From Paragorgia papillata (lineage: Eukaryota > Cnidaria > Anthozoa > Scleralcyonacea > Coralliidae): a DNA stretch of 64,000 nt. A program made the translations under genes and the position numbers. How positions within the stretch are numbered: position 1 is the stretch's first letter; each line of letters starts with the position of its first letter. Below are positions 25,130 to 36,172 of this stretch, piece by piece. Below the pieces are notes generated by a model. It saw only the letters and a program-made list of their open reading frames with translations. It searched no databases and was not told the DNA's origin. The stretch lies in contig JAWNZC010000232.1 of NCBI GenBank assembly GCA_035771165.1, positions 2,304,001-2,368,000 on the forward strand, given 5' to 3'.

Positions 25130-26730
25130 ATAGAATTTATATAGAATTTGGACTATTTTTTGGTTTGGAGCATGGCAAAGCTATCGAACAACAATTAAGC
25201 TGCCAAATAGATAACAGAAATGTCTCGCAATGCAAAATCTTATCTAGACCTCGACAATGGCAAGACACTGTCCTCGCCAGGACGTTGTTGTAACTCGGAA
25301 AAAAACCTCATAGTTAAGTTTGTAGCAGTTATATACTAGATGGATATTACATGCCCATGAGCAGAACAATGCATGTGTAAAAGGTGCTGCTGGAGTCGTG
25401 GGTCTGATGCACGACAGTTTTGCGATAATGGTGCTTCTCAGGTCCTGAAAAAGGAGGGGGAAAACTCCCAGTGTACTATAGGCTTACCTTACTTCTAACG
25501 CGAATAACTGCTTATGAGTACTGATAAAGTACCCAGTTATATTAAAATAATTATACCGCATGCAGTTGATTGTTGTTTGCTTCTTTCACAATAAAGATGG
25601 AGAGACCACTGAGCCTTACGTCCAGTAACATAAATAATCCAATTATATGTATACACTATATAATATAGCAATCGTACGAGATCTTAAAGATTTATCTGCT
25701 ATCACGGAAGACATGTTTATGTCAGAAAGTGTAGAGACATGCATTAATGTGGACTCCCAAAACAGTGTAAACAATTAATCCGGCTCAAAAGAGAACTGCA
25801 TATCAACCATGCATTCGACCAGTAGCAAACCTAATTTCTGGTTACGAACTACTATACTTCGTTTGATGAAAATCTTATGCGTAGAAGATGTTAAAGCCAG
25901 CCCAGGACTTCGAGTGAACTAATTGTGCGTGAAATTAAAATTCAAAAATATCAAAATAAAATGTAAATATTTCTCATCAAGTTCTATGCTATCCAAGTGC
26001 TATATAAGCTTTCTTAACTTCAAATGAATAATTTCTTATCGGATGATAAAATGTTTGAGTAAATTAAAATTTTCGCCCGGGTGCTTACGAAATCTTGGTA
26101 CCCAAATTTTATATTGCTTTATTGATAAAATATTCAAATGTTTAAGAGAATTAGATGTATAGACGAGCAATATCCGAGGATGCAAAGTGACTCAAGGCTG
26201 GTTTTCCTTTATCGTATAGAATTCATCGGCGAACATCGTCAATGCTAAAGTTTTACTGCGTGCATGAGCTAAGGCTACTCGACAGATAATTTTTTTCACG
26301 TACACATTGCAGCTTGGTTTTGTAACTTAACGCACCGCGTGTTAATATTTTATGCGTCTTAAGATCCTGTGCGTTTTAGGGCACCATTATGAAGTGCTTG
26401 ATTTGAGTTGACCATAATTTGTCTTGTTTCATCCGATTTCGGTTTTCATTTGTTTTGCTTGTTTTAATTCATCACCGACAGCGGACAGTCGACGATCATC
26501 GGCCGGGGGAAACGAATTTTTTTTATTCTTGCGATGATCGCCGACTATCGGGGATCGTCTCCGATATTGACGGTTATATCTTAATTTGCAAACTGTCCCA
26601 TTCGATCAGAGAGTTGTATAAGAGATGGAATGGAACAAATGTAAACCAGGCTTAAATTTATAATCCATTTAAGTTGGCTAAATGCGTTAAAAATGCGAAC
26701 TTCAAAACCCGATTGTGGAAAATAATTGCT
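25130..26730. other. no gene recognised
   Basis: AT-rich, with a 65-bp hairpin at 26486-26550 (GTCGACGATCATCG versus CGATGATCGCCGAC). The stretch 24955-25125 is an inverted relative of 31300-31400 (shared TCTACTGGCTCTA complement), so part is transposon-derived. No exon chain is supported. Confidence 0.45.
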
Positions 26731-27251
26731 AAACAGTGACTTCTGAAGAAGAAAGGCTTCTTTTAATATCGGCTGTGTCATAACTTTGACGTCATAAGTA
26801 CAAAACGTGGCGGCAGTTGTATTTCAGACGAAAAATTCGACCACTTCTCGTGGTCGGATATTACTCACTCCATCTATACTTCAAAATACTCGTAAGAGAT
26901 TGAATATATCGAAAACGTATTAAAAACATATTTACAATTTCATTGCATATCCTCATTAAATATTCATGAAGCAAAGGCCGCCAGTTTGAAAATAGTTGCC
27001 ATAGCAACCAGATGAACGATGGTCCTACATCCAAAAATATTTTTTATTACCTGTTCTACCTCTGTGCAAAATTTCATGCGTTTATCAGCTGCTGGACTAT
27101 GTCTATTATTTGGCTGTATTTCACTTTGTTGTATTTTTGGGTATGACGGCACCAATAATGTCATCGATACGTAACATCGGGTGTGAAACCAATAAAAATT
27201 TAAATGTTTTTGAATGTTCTATTAGCATACCAAGTTTCACGTCGGTAGCTT

Positions 27252-27605
27252 AGGCCTGCGCTAAACGTCGCACAATAGACGAATTTAATTCAGACGAATT
27301 TAATTCGAATTAACTTCGTCGGTAATGCGACGTAAATACGACGTCGAGTTAAACGTTGAATTTTAGTGGAATTTAATTGTTTTTTACTTGGTCGCGTTGT
27401 TCCTGAAAACAACTTCTTGAAAACATGGCGCCGAATTGTCAGAGAGAAATATTTAATTCGACGCGACGATAATTCGTCGCTTTATATCGTAATTTATCGT
27501 CGTAAATTAATCGAGTTATACGTCGAAGTTTCGTCAAATAAAATTCAAACTATTAAATTATGACTGAATTAAATTCGTCTATTGTGCGACGTTTAGCGCA
27601 GGCCT
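27252..27605. mobile_element. MITE with 40-bp inverted ends, PIF/Harbinger-like target
   Basis: Ends AGGCCTGCGCTAAACGTCGC and the exact reverse complement at 27586-27605, with about 40 matching bp (through ACAATAGACGAATTTAATTC). It interrupts a sequence seen uninterrupted at 31510-31560 (ATTTCAC...AAATACTTCCTGAG). Flanking triplets TTA and TCA suggest a 3-bp TWA-type duplication with one change. Confidence 0.8.
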
Positions 27606-27645
27606 CAAATACTTTCTGAGATATTAACCGCGAGCGCACTTTCCG

Positions 27646-28956
27646 AAGTAGCTGAAGTAGCAAATGTCTTAAACGACTATTTTGTTATTGTGGTAACTGG
27701 AGCCAATTGCGAGGAATCTTCTATGTCTGAATTTGGTAACCACCCAAGAGTTGAGGAAATTAAAGAGAAAGATATCCCAGATAAATTTTAATTTTAAACT
27801 GTAATTAGTACCAGTTACGTAAAAGATATTATCGATAACCTAAATCCCAAGAAAGCAGTAGGTGTTGATGGTATTTCACCAAGAGTACTCAGATTGTCTA
27901 CCCCTGTTCTTGCAGAACACATTGCTGATCTCATTAATTATTATTTAATAAATTGTATTTGGCGACTGAGTGTAAACAAAGTAATATCTTACCTATCTTC
28001 AAAAAGGATGATCATACTTGCAAAAGTAATTACCACACTATTTATGTTCTGACGGCCATCTCCAAGATATTCGAGAAGATCATGTAGGGTCAATTGTCTA
28101 GTTTCATTAACCCCTACTTCTCAAGAGATTTGTATGGTTTTGGGAAGAACCATTCTTGCTGTTCTGCCATCTTCAAGATGACGGAAGCCTGGCGGCATCG
28201 CCTCGATTAAAGAGAAGCTTTGGTTGCTGTTAGAACTGATCTCAGTAAGGCCTATTGTTACGTGACCGCTATACGCAACAAAAAGTGTAACCTCAGCTGT
28301 TTGGTATTTACAATTATTTATTTAATTAATAAGAAACTTAGAACAGATATTGAAAATGTCTATAAAGATTAAAACTAAACTAAAGTTCAGAAACTTATCT
28401 GTCGTCTGCACACAACGAAACAGTCAATAGGAGATTCCGGCACAGGTTAACAATCCGGTATGGACTTGAAAAGGAAGGAACAATAAAACCAACGGCAGGA
28501 ACTCCAGGACTGACTTCGTAACCACTTTGATACATATAGCTCACTCTCATACATATGCATGCCTGATATATGTTCGATGGCTGCTTATATAGTTTCTAGA
28601 GTATATAATTATAGTAACATACTTCATTCTATATATAATATATTTACGTAATTATTAAATGACATCATAGCTGACTCATGCCAAGTCATAAGTATTACTA
28701 ATTGGTTACAAGTACTTATTAAGTAGTTCAGTGATCAAATAACGTATAGTTAATTAACTGTCTTAGGATAGGCATATCCGTAACACTATGGACTTTCTAG
28801 CTCGGAGATTTATTTGATGGCATCCTACCTTCTGGGCAGACAGCAACGAGTCAACCTTTCAGGCAAATATTCAAATTACACAGAAGTTAAAGCGGGAGTA
28901 CCACAGGGGCCCCTATTGGGCCCATTACTATTCAATATATTTATTGACACTATATA
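27646..28956 (+). pseudogene. LINE reverse transcriptase, broken, split by a solo LTR
   Basis: Fragments in order: ANVLNDYFVIVV; VKDIIDNLNPKKAVGVDGIS; PRVLRLSTPVLAEHIADLIN; ISKIFEKIM; TDLSKAY (28255). After the LTR come LMASYLLGRQQRVNLSGKYS and AGVPQGPLLGPLLFNIFIDT (to 28951). These are the N-terminal and palm motifs of a Jockey/CR1-type LINE RT. Several stops and frameshifts occur. The catalytic FADD part would follow but is displaced by the MITE at 28957. It probably belongs with the endonuclease fragment at 23186-23512. Confidence 0.75.
28252..28789. mobile_element. solo LTR, 530 bp, with CTAT duplications
   Basis: Sequence 28256-28785 begins TGTTACG and ends CGTAACA, and is bordered on both sides by CTAT (28252-28255, 28786-28789). 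TG...CA ends with a short target duplication define an LTR. No internal retroviral-type coding sequence adjoins, so it is a solo LTR left by recombination. It interrupts the LINE RT between KAY and the next motif. The parent family cannot be named. Confidence 0.8.
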
Positions 28957-29133
28957 CTATCTCGGAGAAAAATATTGGGACACTTAAGGCTTTACCCCTC
29001 TCCCCCTATTCAATGTAGTTCACCAGTGTCTGTTAGTGTGTGTTTTGATTTTCTTTATTCCAGTTGATAAACGCGCGAAATATTTCAATTCGAAAAATCT
29101 CAAGTGTCCCAACGATTAATGTCTGAGGTTGTA
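28955..29133. mobile_element. Tc1/mariner-type MITE, copy 2
   Basis: 175 bp between TA dinucleotides, related to copies 1 and 3 (CTCGGAGAAAAATATTGGGA at the left, AACGATTAATGTCTGAGGTT at the right). It is inserted just after the FNIFIDT motif of the LINE RT. Confidence 0.75.
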
Positions 29134-29720
29134 TAAGTAGGATATAAATAATTTGACGTACAGCTGACTGTGTGCGTAGTGGAGGATTAACCGACGGTAA
29201 ACCCTTTCCTTCACAGATAATTTAAGATTACCAGTAGTCCGTACGATAAACATTAGTGTAAAATAAAGTTAGTGTTAAGTAGAAGTTATTTGCTATGTTC
29301 AGCTCTATTTTATTGCTAAAACAAAGGTTTGACACAAGATTTTAAAGATTAATCGTCATTGCTAAATAAAAGAATGCTTAATAGTTAACTATTATCTTGA
29401 GAGATACGATTAACCAAAATGTGTAGTGTTTAAAAAGTACCATTATACGTTTGTCTTTCCTATAGTATGCAAATTGCTACAATTGTGTTCAAAGTTTCAT
29501 CGTAATTAAGAAAGACGCCAAGAAATGAAAGAAATCGCGTCTACACCGGAAGTTTCTTTATCACGGCCAAAATACGAGGAGTACCCAAAGCAGTTTTAAC
29601 AAATTGTTTGAAGAGAGTAATCTATAACATCTGCCAATTGTCGAATAGGTAATTCCTCTGTGACCCTGATAGTGAGTTGTGGGATGATTTTGACCCGTTT
29701 TATATGATAAGAGTGTACAT
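29134..29720. other. no gene; probable remains of the Tc1 element
   Basis: AT-rich sequence downstream of the transposase stop at 29721. It contains no ORF and no clear inverted end. Confidence 0.35.
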
Positions 29721-30337
29721 TCAAGTGATTTTATTCATGTACACTTTTATTAACTCCTCGAAGCACTCTTTTGTGATTTTCTGTGATATCGCATTTTCCT
29801 TCAATATTTGTGATGTCATATTGAACAGATTTTCTATAGGGTTTATATCTGGGCTTCGTGCAGGTATTTTTAATAGTTCACACCGTGCGCCTGACATGGC
29901 TGCTTTAGCCGCTGCAGAATTTTGCGAGGGGTCGCCATGCTGAACCCAAATGCGAGTGTCTCCTTTCTCTGCCAATTGAAACATCGTTTTGAAGTTTCGC
30001 TCAATGAAATTGGCGAAGTAGATTCCACACATTTTCTCATACGGCTCACAAACAATGACACCTTTTCCGTAACTAAATGCAACCATAAGTTTCAATACAC
30101 GTCCACCAGTTCCCTCTTTTCTTCCTTTCGAAGTACACCCCATTCTCAGACCCTCTGACTTTTTTCGCCACGTTCTTCCTTTTGGCGCACGACCTTGGTC
30201 AAGTCTTGTTCTGAGAACGCTTCCACTCGAAACATCGCAGAGTTCTGCGACCCTGCGAATAGATAGTCCTTGAACGTTTCTTAAATAATATACTCGCGCA
30301 CGAGTGTGTCACTGTTGATACGAGATTTGTACACCAT
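29721..30337 (-). pseudogene. Tc1/mariner transposase, frameshifted and internally deleted
   Basis: From 30337 the minus strand encodes MVYKSRINSDTLVREYII and, after a frame change near 30280, LRNVQGLSIRRVAELCDVSS, an N-terminal helix-turn-helix. It then jumps to RKEGTGGRVLKLMVAFSYGK and GVIVCEPYEKMCG. The DDE region follows: IWVQHGDPSQNSAAAKAAM, then IPARSPDINPIENLFN, and TAA at 29721. The middle of the protein with the first catalytic Asp is missing (about 200 aa in all versus roughly 340 in the family), so it is inactive. QHGD replaces the more usual QDGD/QDN. Confidence 0.85.
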
Positions 30338-30543
30338 TGTGCTTGAAACTCCTTTCTGTTGTAACTGATATAACAAAAGAGTATGACGAGTGTTCTTAAA
30401 TAGTGTACGAGAATTAAACTACATGTTTTCTAGATTAAAGTAGAAAGTTCTTTATCACGTTTCTTTATCATGAATTGACTCGCGCAATTGCAATAACATA
30501 CGCTGTACGCGAACATTTCGAAACACCAAACGTCACAATTAGT

Positions 30544-30740
30544 TACAATCTCGGACAAAAATATTGGGGCACTTAAGGCTTTCCCCTTATTCAATGTTGT
30601 TCACTAGTGTCTGTTAGTGTGTGTTTTGATTTTTTTTATTCCAGTTGATAAACGCGCGAAATATTTCAACAGTGAATAGGGGCATGGGGGTTGAGGAAGA
30701 AAAATCTCAAGTGTCCCGACGATTAATGTCTGAGTTTGTA
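30544..30740. mobile_element. Tc1/mariner-type MITE, copy 3
   Basis: 193 bp between TA dinucleotides, ends CAATCTCGGACAAAAATATT and CGACGATTAATGTCTGAGTT. It has the same orientation as copy 2, with the broken transposase between the two. A G-run (30746-30763) follows. Confidence 0.8.
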
Positions 30741-30779
30741 GCTTTGGGGGGGGGGGGGGGGGGGTGTCTCATCTACCCG

Positions 30780-31626
30780 CGGAGAATTTAACGCTTTGTC
30801 ACTTTTCGAGTATATTTAAAATAAATGCACGAAATTTTGTGACTTTCCATACCTTGAGTTGCGGAACACTTCTGTGTGTAAGGAAAAATTTACACTGATT
30901 AGTGTTTCCATAGCAACCACGTTTTTTATGATATTTGTGGCAAAAATTTCGAAATTCTGGTTTAATTTAGTTTTGGGTTGTTTTTTTTAGTATTTTATTA
31001 ACTTTAGTATTTTTAATATAATTCCATAAATTTTGTTTTGTTCAAGTTCATCTATTGACCTTACAAATCCAATATGGCGGATTCCAAAATTTCGGAACAA
31101 TGACGTCATACAGTGACGTCATCAATTGAATTTTTACGAAAAATTGTTTTTAAACTTACGGATGCTCATAGAATACTTTAAAAAATATATAAAGATATAA
31201 AATAGAACAATAAAGCTTGATTAATAAATACAACATTTACCTTCTAATCACAAGAACTAACTCAATGACCATAAACCAAAAAAATAAACCAAATTCTTCC
31301 TAAATTTTTAATTTTTATAGTTTTATCCTCTTTCTACTGGCTCTACCTATGGTAATAATAAAAAAATTTGATTTGAGAGTTTTTCTTGTCTATTATTTGG
31401 CTGTATTTTCCTTTGTTGTGATTTATATATGACGTCACCAATGACGTCATATATACGTAACATCTGGGGTGACACCGATTAAAATATTTTTGAATGTTCT
31501 ATTAACATACCATATTTCACTTTGATAGAAGAAATACTTCCTGAGATATTAACCGCGAGCACTTTCCGCTCCCCACTCCCCAACCACAGAAGACAAAAAA
31601 AGCCCAGTCTAGATAGGATTAATGAT
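30780..31626. mobile_element. piggyBac-like family copy with intact right end
   Basis: Shares long text with 23530-23960 (TTGTGACTTT..GCGGAACACTTCTGTGTGTA) and ends AGTCTAGATAGGATTAAT, the complement of the CCCTATCTAGACT end at 23513 with one change. TTAA follows the end. Non-coding. Confidence 0.65.
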
Positions 31627-31809
31627 TTATGTTATTCTATTCCGAACATCTCGCTTAGACGACACTAGATGACACTACAGGATATCACTCCGATTTGTCT
31701 CCTTCTGTTCTACAGTTTCTGATCAACAATGTTCAGTAGGAAATCATAATTAACTGATTTACCGTGACCTTTTAGTTTTCTTAGAATATATTAATTAGCA
31801 TTATCTAAT

Positions 31810-32002
31810 TTATCCCTCTGAACCTAGCTTACTAATTCTCACTAATACTGGGCGACCGTATTCTAATTGTGGTAAGATAAAAGCCTTGTATAACCTGATC
31901 ATTGCATCTAATAGTACGAAGCGCCTAATTCTTCTGAGAGCACAAGCTTTGGCATATGACTTTTTAAGCTGTTGCTTAATATGTTCCTTAAATGATATAT
32001 AT
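31810..32002 (-). pseudogene. LINE RT C-terminal fragment
   Basis: The minus strand reads FKEHIKQQLKKSYAKACALR, RIRRFVLLDAMIRLYKAFIL and PQLEYGRPVLVRI, which matches the thumb region after the LINE RT palm (LLxxYKAFILPxLEY). It is abruptly bounded at 32003 by a hairpin MITE. Confidence 0.7.
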
Positions 32003-32141
32003 GTTATTTCCCGGCTGGGAGGTCCGTATAGAAAAATATTTGCCCCAGGTCTTAAAAAAGGCCCGAGGCCGCGGCTGAGGGACATTTTTGAGACCGAAGG
32101 AAAATATTTTTCTGTACGGACCGACCAAAACGATAAATAAC
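32003..32141. mobile_element. hairpin MITE with GTTATTT...AATAAC ends
   Basis: GTTATTTCCCGGCTGGGAGG and TCCGTATAGAAAAATATTT near the left pair with AAATATTTTTCTGTACGGA and AAATAAC at the right. A GC-rich centre (CCCGAGGCCGCGGCTGAGGG) forms the loop. Size 139 bp. Confidence 0.75.
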
Positions 32142-33250
32142 TTATTTATTTTTTTGTTACATAATTAGAGAAATTAACATAATTGAATTAAGTTGCGTAA
32201 TCGAGATGACGTTCACGTGATATTCAAAAGTCCAAATTTTATCGTTCGAGAGTAAATAACTGCCGACATGCAGTCTTACAGGGAAGCTTGGAACCTTTTT
32301 TCTCATAAAAAAAAAAACATTCAAAACTTGAAGAGCTAGTTACGAAGGGAAGTCAAAATGCAGTCCAAGTATTTTTAAAGTTTAGTTGATAAAGATTCTT
32401 CGTTGTTCTTCTTCGTCGCTTGCTCGTTTTTGGCTGTTCGCTTGGAAAGTCGCTTTCAATATTTGGCCGACTGAATGAAAATTGAAAGTGTGGTCCTCGA
32501 GTTTGAAGACGAAAATGCTCGTCAGTAAGCCATTTGTAATTTCAAGTTTCAAGGACATGAGACGATGAGGTTGGCATGTGGAAAATGTTTGACAAAAATT
32601 TAAAGACTTGTAGCGGTTTTGTTGAGTATGGCGGTTGGATAACAGAAAAAAGACAGTTTACTGTCAAAAGGTTTCACTGAGATTTTCTATCTTAATCTCG
32701 TGGTATGATTTTTTATATATACTTCTATATAGTTCATTTAGTGATTCAAAATACTGTGTTCACAAGTTTATGTATGTTTTCCCTACCGTTTTAAACTGTT
32801 TTCTTTATAAATGCACTCGTAAATTTTGCTTTGTCACAGTTTTCCCAGCGTTTCTTTTAAAATTCGCTGTTTACACATGTAGTTGTCAAAACCATTTGGA
32901 TAATAAAATTCATTTGCATCCCCGTAGCTCTCTGTTGAATTTATTTTTTCTGTGGCAAGCGAAATAGTTGTGAAAATCGGTCAATTTTAAATGACAGAAT
33001 GTAAAAATATAACTTTTTGGACCGCGGTCATATATCGTAAAAAACTGCCCGCTCACGTAGCCAATCAAATTGCAGGAAAGCCTAGGATTCCGCCCGCTCA
33101 CGACTCATAAACGAATAAAATTTCGTATCTAAGCATACCCCTAAGATCTTTAAGGATTCACCATTTTTTATGTCGCACCCATTCAGAAGTAGGTCATATC
33201 ATAATTGCATGGTCATAATCATAGTTGTAACGGAAAACCAACCAGCTAAA
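32142..33250. other. no gene recognised
   Basis: AT-rich. The 110-codon plus-strand frame at 32635-32967 is Phe/Cys-rich, lacks motifs and has no splice support; it is not called a gene. Confidence 0.4.
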
Positions 33251-33254
33251 ATAT

Positions 33255-34900
33255 CTAGATCATGGAAAAGACCAAGTCACTAGAGCACAGACGATACTTT
33301 CAATGCCTTGTGCTTCTTCATAAGTGTTTACTTGCCAATGGTCCATCCTATATTAGAAATGTTTTTGCATGTATAGAATCAAATTATAACTTGAGAGGAA
33401 TAGGAACTAAACTACAACAACTCTCTTTTTAATCTTAACTGGATGAAAAATAGCTACTCATACATTACGTGTAAATTATGGAAAATCCTGCCAGTCCACA
33501 TTAGGGACACAGTGGCGTGCGGTGGCCAAAATTGATAGGCAAGCAAACCCCTCTAGGGGGGTCTGGGGGCATGCTCCCCCAGAAAATTTTTGAATTTGAA
33601 AACATAGCGACGTTCATTGCTAACTTCCGTGACGTCACGTGTTACGTGTATCTCGCATGTTCTTAACTACGCTCCTCTTTATAACCATCTATGTCTTGTC
33701 TTATGAATTATAATGCACAGCAAAACGTGTTTTACATCTTCTAGATTATTCGAGAATAAACAGTGATGTTTAGTCTCGTGTGTTTTTAGTGATTAATTTA
33801 TTTCAGCAACAGAATTGCACAATCAGTCATATAGTCATACGCGCATGTTTGCGCGCATTTGATTATTTCTGTAGACTTTAGTTCAAGCAATTTGCATGCT
33901 ACAAATAAATGAATTACGGACATTATAACTAATTTTAAATGAGCATTACCTTTTGGTTGCTGCGCAATTCACCAACAATATCACCATTCACCAACGACTT
34001 GCCCTTCATAATTTTATTTCTCAATTTTGAATGATGTACAATGCGTATGGTTTAAAACAACGCGCCTTGGTGCCTATTATAATTCCCTGTTTGAATTTGA
34101 AAACCCGACTCGTGCTGTCTTGCGTGCGTGTCATTCCTACGCTAAGGGCCCAGAGGCAAGTGTTCATTGTATCGCACGTGTGTGTTGGCCAATCAGCTAT
34201 CAAGCGGTGTCCCTTAGAAGCGCCCCTTGCTTTTGCTCTATATTCGTCCAATTGGAGGCTCCCAAACCTAAATTAGCGCATGCGCAATCGTTGATTTTAA
34301 GCTCTGAAGGGAAGCACGCTTGCCTTGGTTAATAATCAAGAAATAATTAGAACTCTTAAACAGGGTGTATCAAGATAAGTCTTCTTAATCCACTTGACTC
34401 TTTCTAGACAAAACATCTAGAACAATCACGCAAACACTAACAAGTGTTATGCAAGCAGGACATTAACTCGCGCACTAGGCAGAAGATTTAGTTTGATAAT
34501 TGATATTGTTTAGAAGAGAACAATTAAGACTGATTTTGTTCAGAGATTGGTCCAGAAATTTTTTTTATTCAGTAAAAAGTGTTTAGGCAAGCGGCGCTTA
34601 GCCTTTAGCCTACGCTTACATGACCGCACGCCACTGTAGGGACATTCCAGAAATAGTAGAGTTTGAGAATGTACTAAGCCATCAATTTTAAACTTTTTAT
34701 TTTACTGTATTTCTATATACTCTATTTCTATATACTATATTTTATAATAATTATAGATTCTAGGTATAAATTCTAATTGCAATTTAAAGTTTATTTACAC
34801 GTACGTATTTAGAGCGAGTTTCTTCTTAGCTCTTGAGCGTTTAAATAAAATTGAAAAAAATTAAAAATTAAAAAAAGATTGATTGATTGATTGATTGATT
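33255..34900 (+). pseudogene. LINE C-terminus with (GATT)n tail, split by a hAT element
   Basis: Left part (33255-33501) reads LEHRRYFQCLVLLHKCLLAN, GPSYIRNVFACIESNYNLRG, IGTKLQQLSF and then, in another frame, NSYSYITCKLWKILPVHIRD. The right part (34645-34700) continues IPEIVEFENVLSHQF. This is the C-terminal tail typical of CR1/L2/Rex-type LINE ORF2. The 3' end is the simple repeat GATTGATTGATTGATT (34878-34901), as often found at ends of such LINEs. A T-run frameshift and several stops mark decay. Confidence 0.7.
33502..34644. mobile_element. non-autonomous hAT element with 8-bp TAGGGACA duplications
   Basis: The element spans 33510-34636. Ends are CAGTGGCGTGCGGT and ACCGCACGCCACTG, perfect 14-bp inverted repeats of hAT type (CAGTG). 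The target duplication TAGGGACA is exact at 33502-33509 and 34637-34644. No transposase; the ORFs at 34021-34332 are short and unsupported. It interrupts a LINE tail, and removing it rejoins the LINE reading (RDI-PEI). Confidence 0.95.
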
Positions 34901-34901
34901 G

Positions 34902-35525
34902 CATATTCAAACACATATTTCTTGCCTCGATCGAGAAGCTTAAATTTATCTACTGATTCATGCATGGTAAATAGAAATCAGACATTTATATGCTTTTTTA
35001 TCCAAAAAATGTTTAAGTGGTTAATTTCAACAGTTCAAGTTTGAATTACAAGGCGTCAAAATTGGTGATTTTTCAATTATATAGGAAAATGCCTCGTTTT
35101 CAATTAGATATTGACGAAAAATTTGCCGATAACTTCAACTTGAAATGGATCTAAAAAGGTTGCAATACCTTTCTTGTGTAAAGTCACACCGCACTTAGAC
35201 GTGGGAAAATAGGGGAAGACATGAAAAAGCTTTGTATTTGAACCCTAGTCGACTTGAGCGCCTAAGTTGTGGCTTTAGAAATCAATCGACAATCTGTATT
35301 TGTTTGGATTAAATAATAGAAACGTTTCTCGTTAATAATTTTGTTGTAAAAGATGACAGTATTTGTATTCTATCGGAAATCCCAATATTTTTTCCCTTTT
35401 GTTTGACGAAGTAAAATTTTGCTGTTATTTTGTGGTATAATTTATCGTGGCGTCTGGAGAAAACATACAAATATTTTTATATTTTTACATTGGCTTCAAA
35501 ACCAAACAGCGTTTAAGGTGGCTCC
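34902..35525. other. no gene recognised
   Basis: AT-rich sequence between the LINE tail and the foldback. Only a 68-codon frame without features. Confidence 0.45.
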
Positions 35526-36172
35526 ATACAGTTTCTTGAAAAATGGAAAATACAAGTTTGAGAGCCCAAAACACGTACATAAACAATTCGGAAAAAGAAT
35601 AGAACTAAATGTTATGCATAATTAAACAGTCTGACAATCAAAAACTGTTACCAAATAAATACCAACAGTTGTTGCTATGGCAACAATGACGTTTCAAAAT
35701 GCCTGACAATTACCCTTCAAACTAATTTAATTCGAAAAAAACTTTGGTGACCCCCAATTTTTTTTTCATTAAAACTTTTCTTGAAGAATGAGTAATCAAT
35801 AGGCCGATTTTAAAAAAATTCTGTATTTTTTTTGTATCATGTTTGTTAATTTTTAAAAAAAATTCGTTCAACAGAATTTTTTTAAATCGGCCTATTGATT
35901 ACTCATACTTCAAGGAAAGTTTCAATGAAAAAAAAATTGGGGGTCACCAAAGTTTTTTTCCGAATTAAATTAGTTTGAAGGGTAATTGGCAGCCATTTTG
36001 AAACGTCATTGTCGCCATAGCAACAACTGTTGTTATTTATTTGGTAGCAGTTTTTGATTGTCAGACTGTTTAACTATGCATAACATTTAGTTTTATTCTT
36101 TTTTCGAATTGCTTAATCACGTGTTTTGGCCTCTCAAACTTGTATTTTCCATTTTTCAAGAAACTCTATGAA
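35526..36172. repeat. long foldback, about 300-bp arms with 50-bp loop
   Basis: Left arm 35526-35822 and right arm 35871-36172 are close reverse complements, from CAGTTTCTTGAAAAATGGAA / TTCCATTTTTCAAGAAACTC inward to TTTTTTTAAAATCGGCCTATT-like text at the loop. Near-palindromic throughout and without an ORF. Likely a MITE/foldback transposon or a recent inverted duplication. Confidence 0.9.

Larger units (their letters stand above)
23509..27645. mobile_element. nested block begun by a piggyBac-like element in a TTAA site
   Basis: TTAA (23510-23513 area) is followed by CCCTATCTAGACT, and a related copy ends AGTCTAGATAGGATTAA near 31620, giving TTAA-flanked CCC ends typical of piggyBac-like elements. 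Shared interior text (GCGGAACACTTCTGTGTGTA, CCATAGCAACCACG, AATGACGTCATAC) recurs at 23580-23900, 30790-31560 and inverted at 61070-61400. The block ends near 27645 with ATATTAACCGCGAGCG, without its own right terminus, so it has lost its end or been rearranged. It includes other insertions listed separately. Confidence 0.6.

Noticed and set aside
34021..34332. Overlapping 76-101-codon ORFs inside the hAT element
   Set aside because: No transposase motif in either strand. They lie in a non-autonomous element and are likely chance frames.
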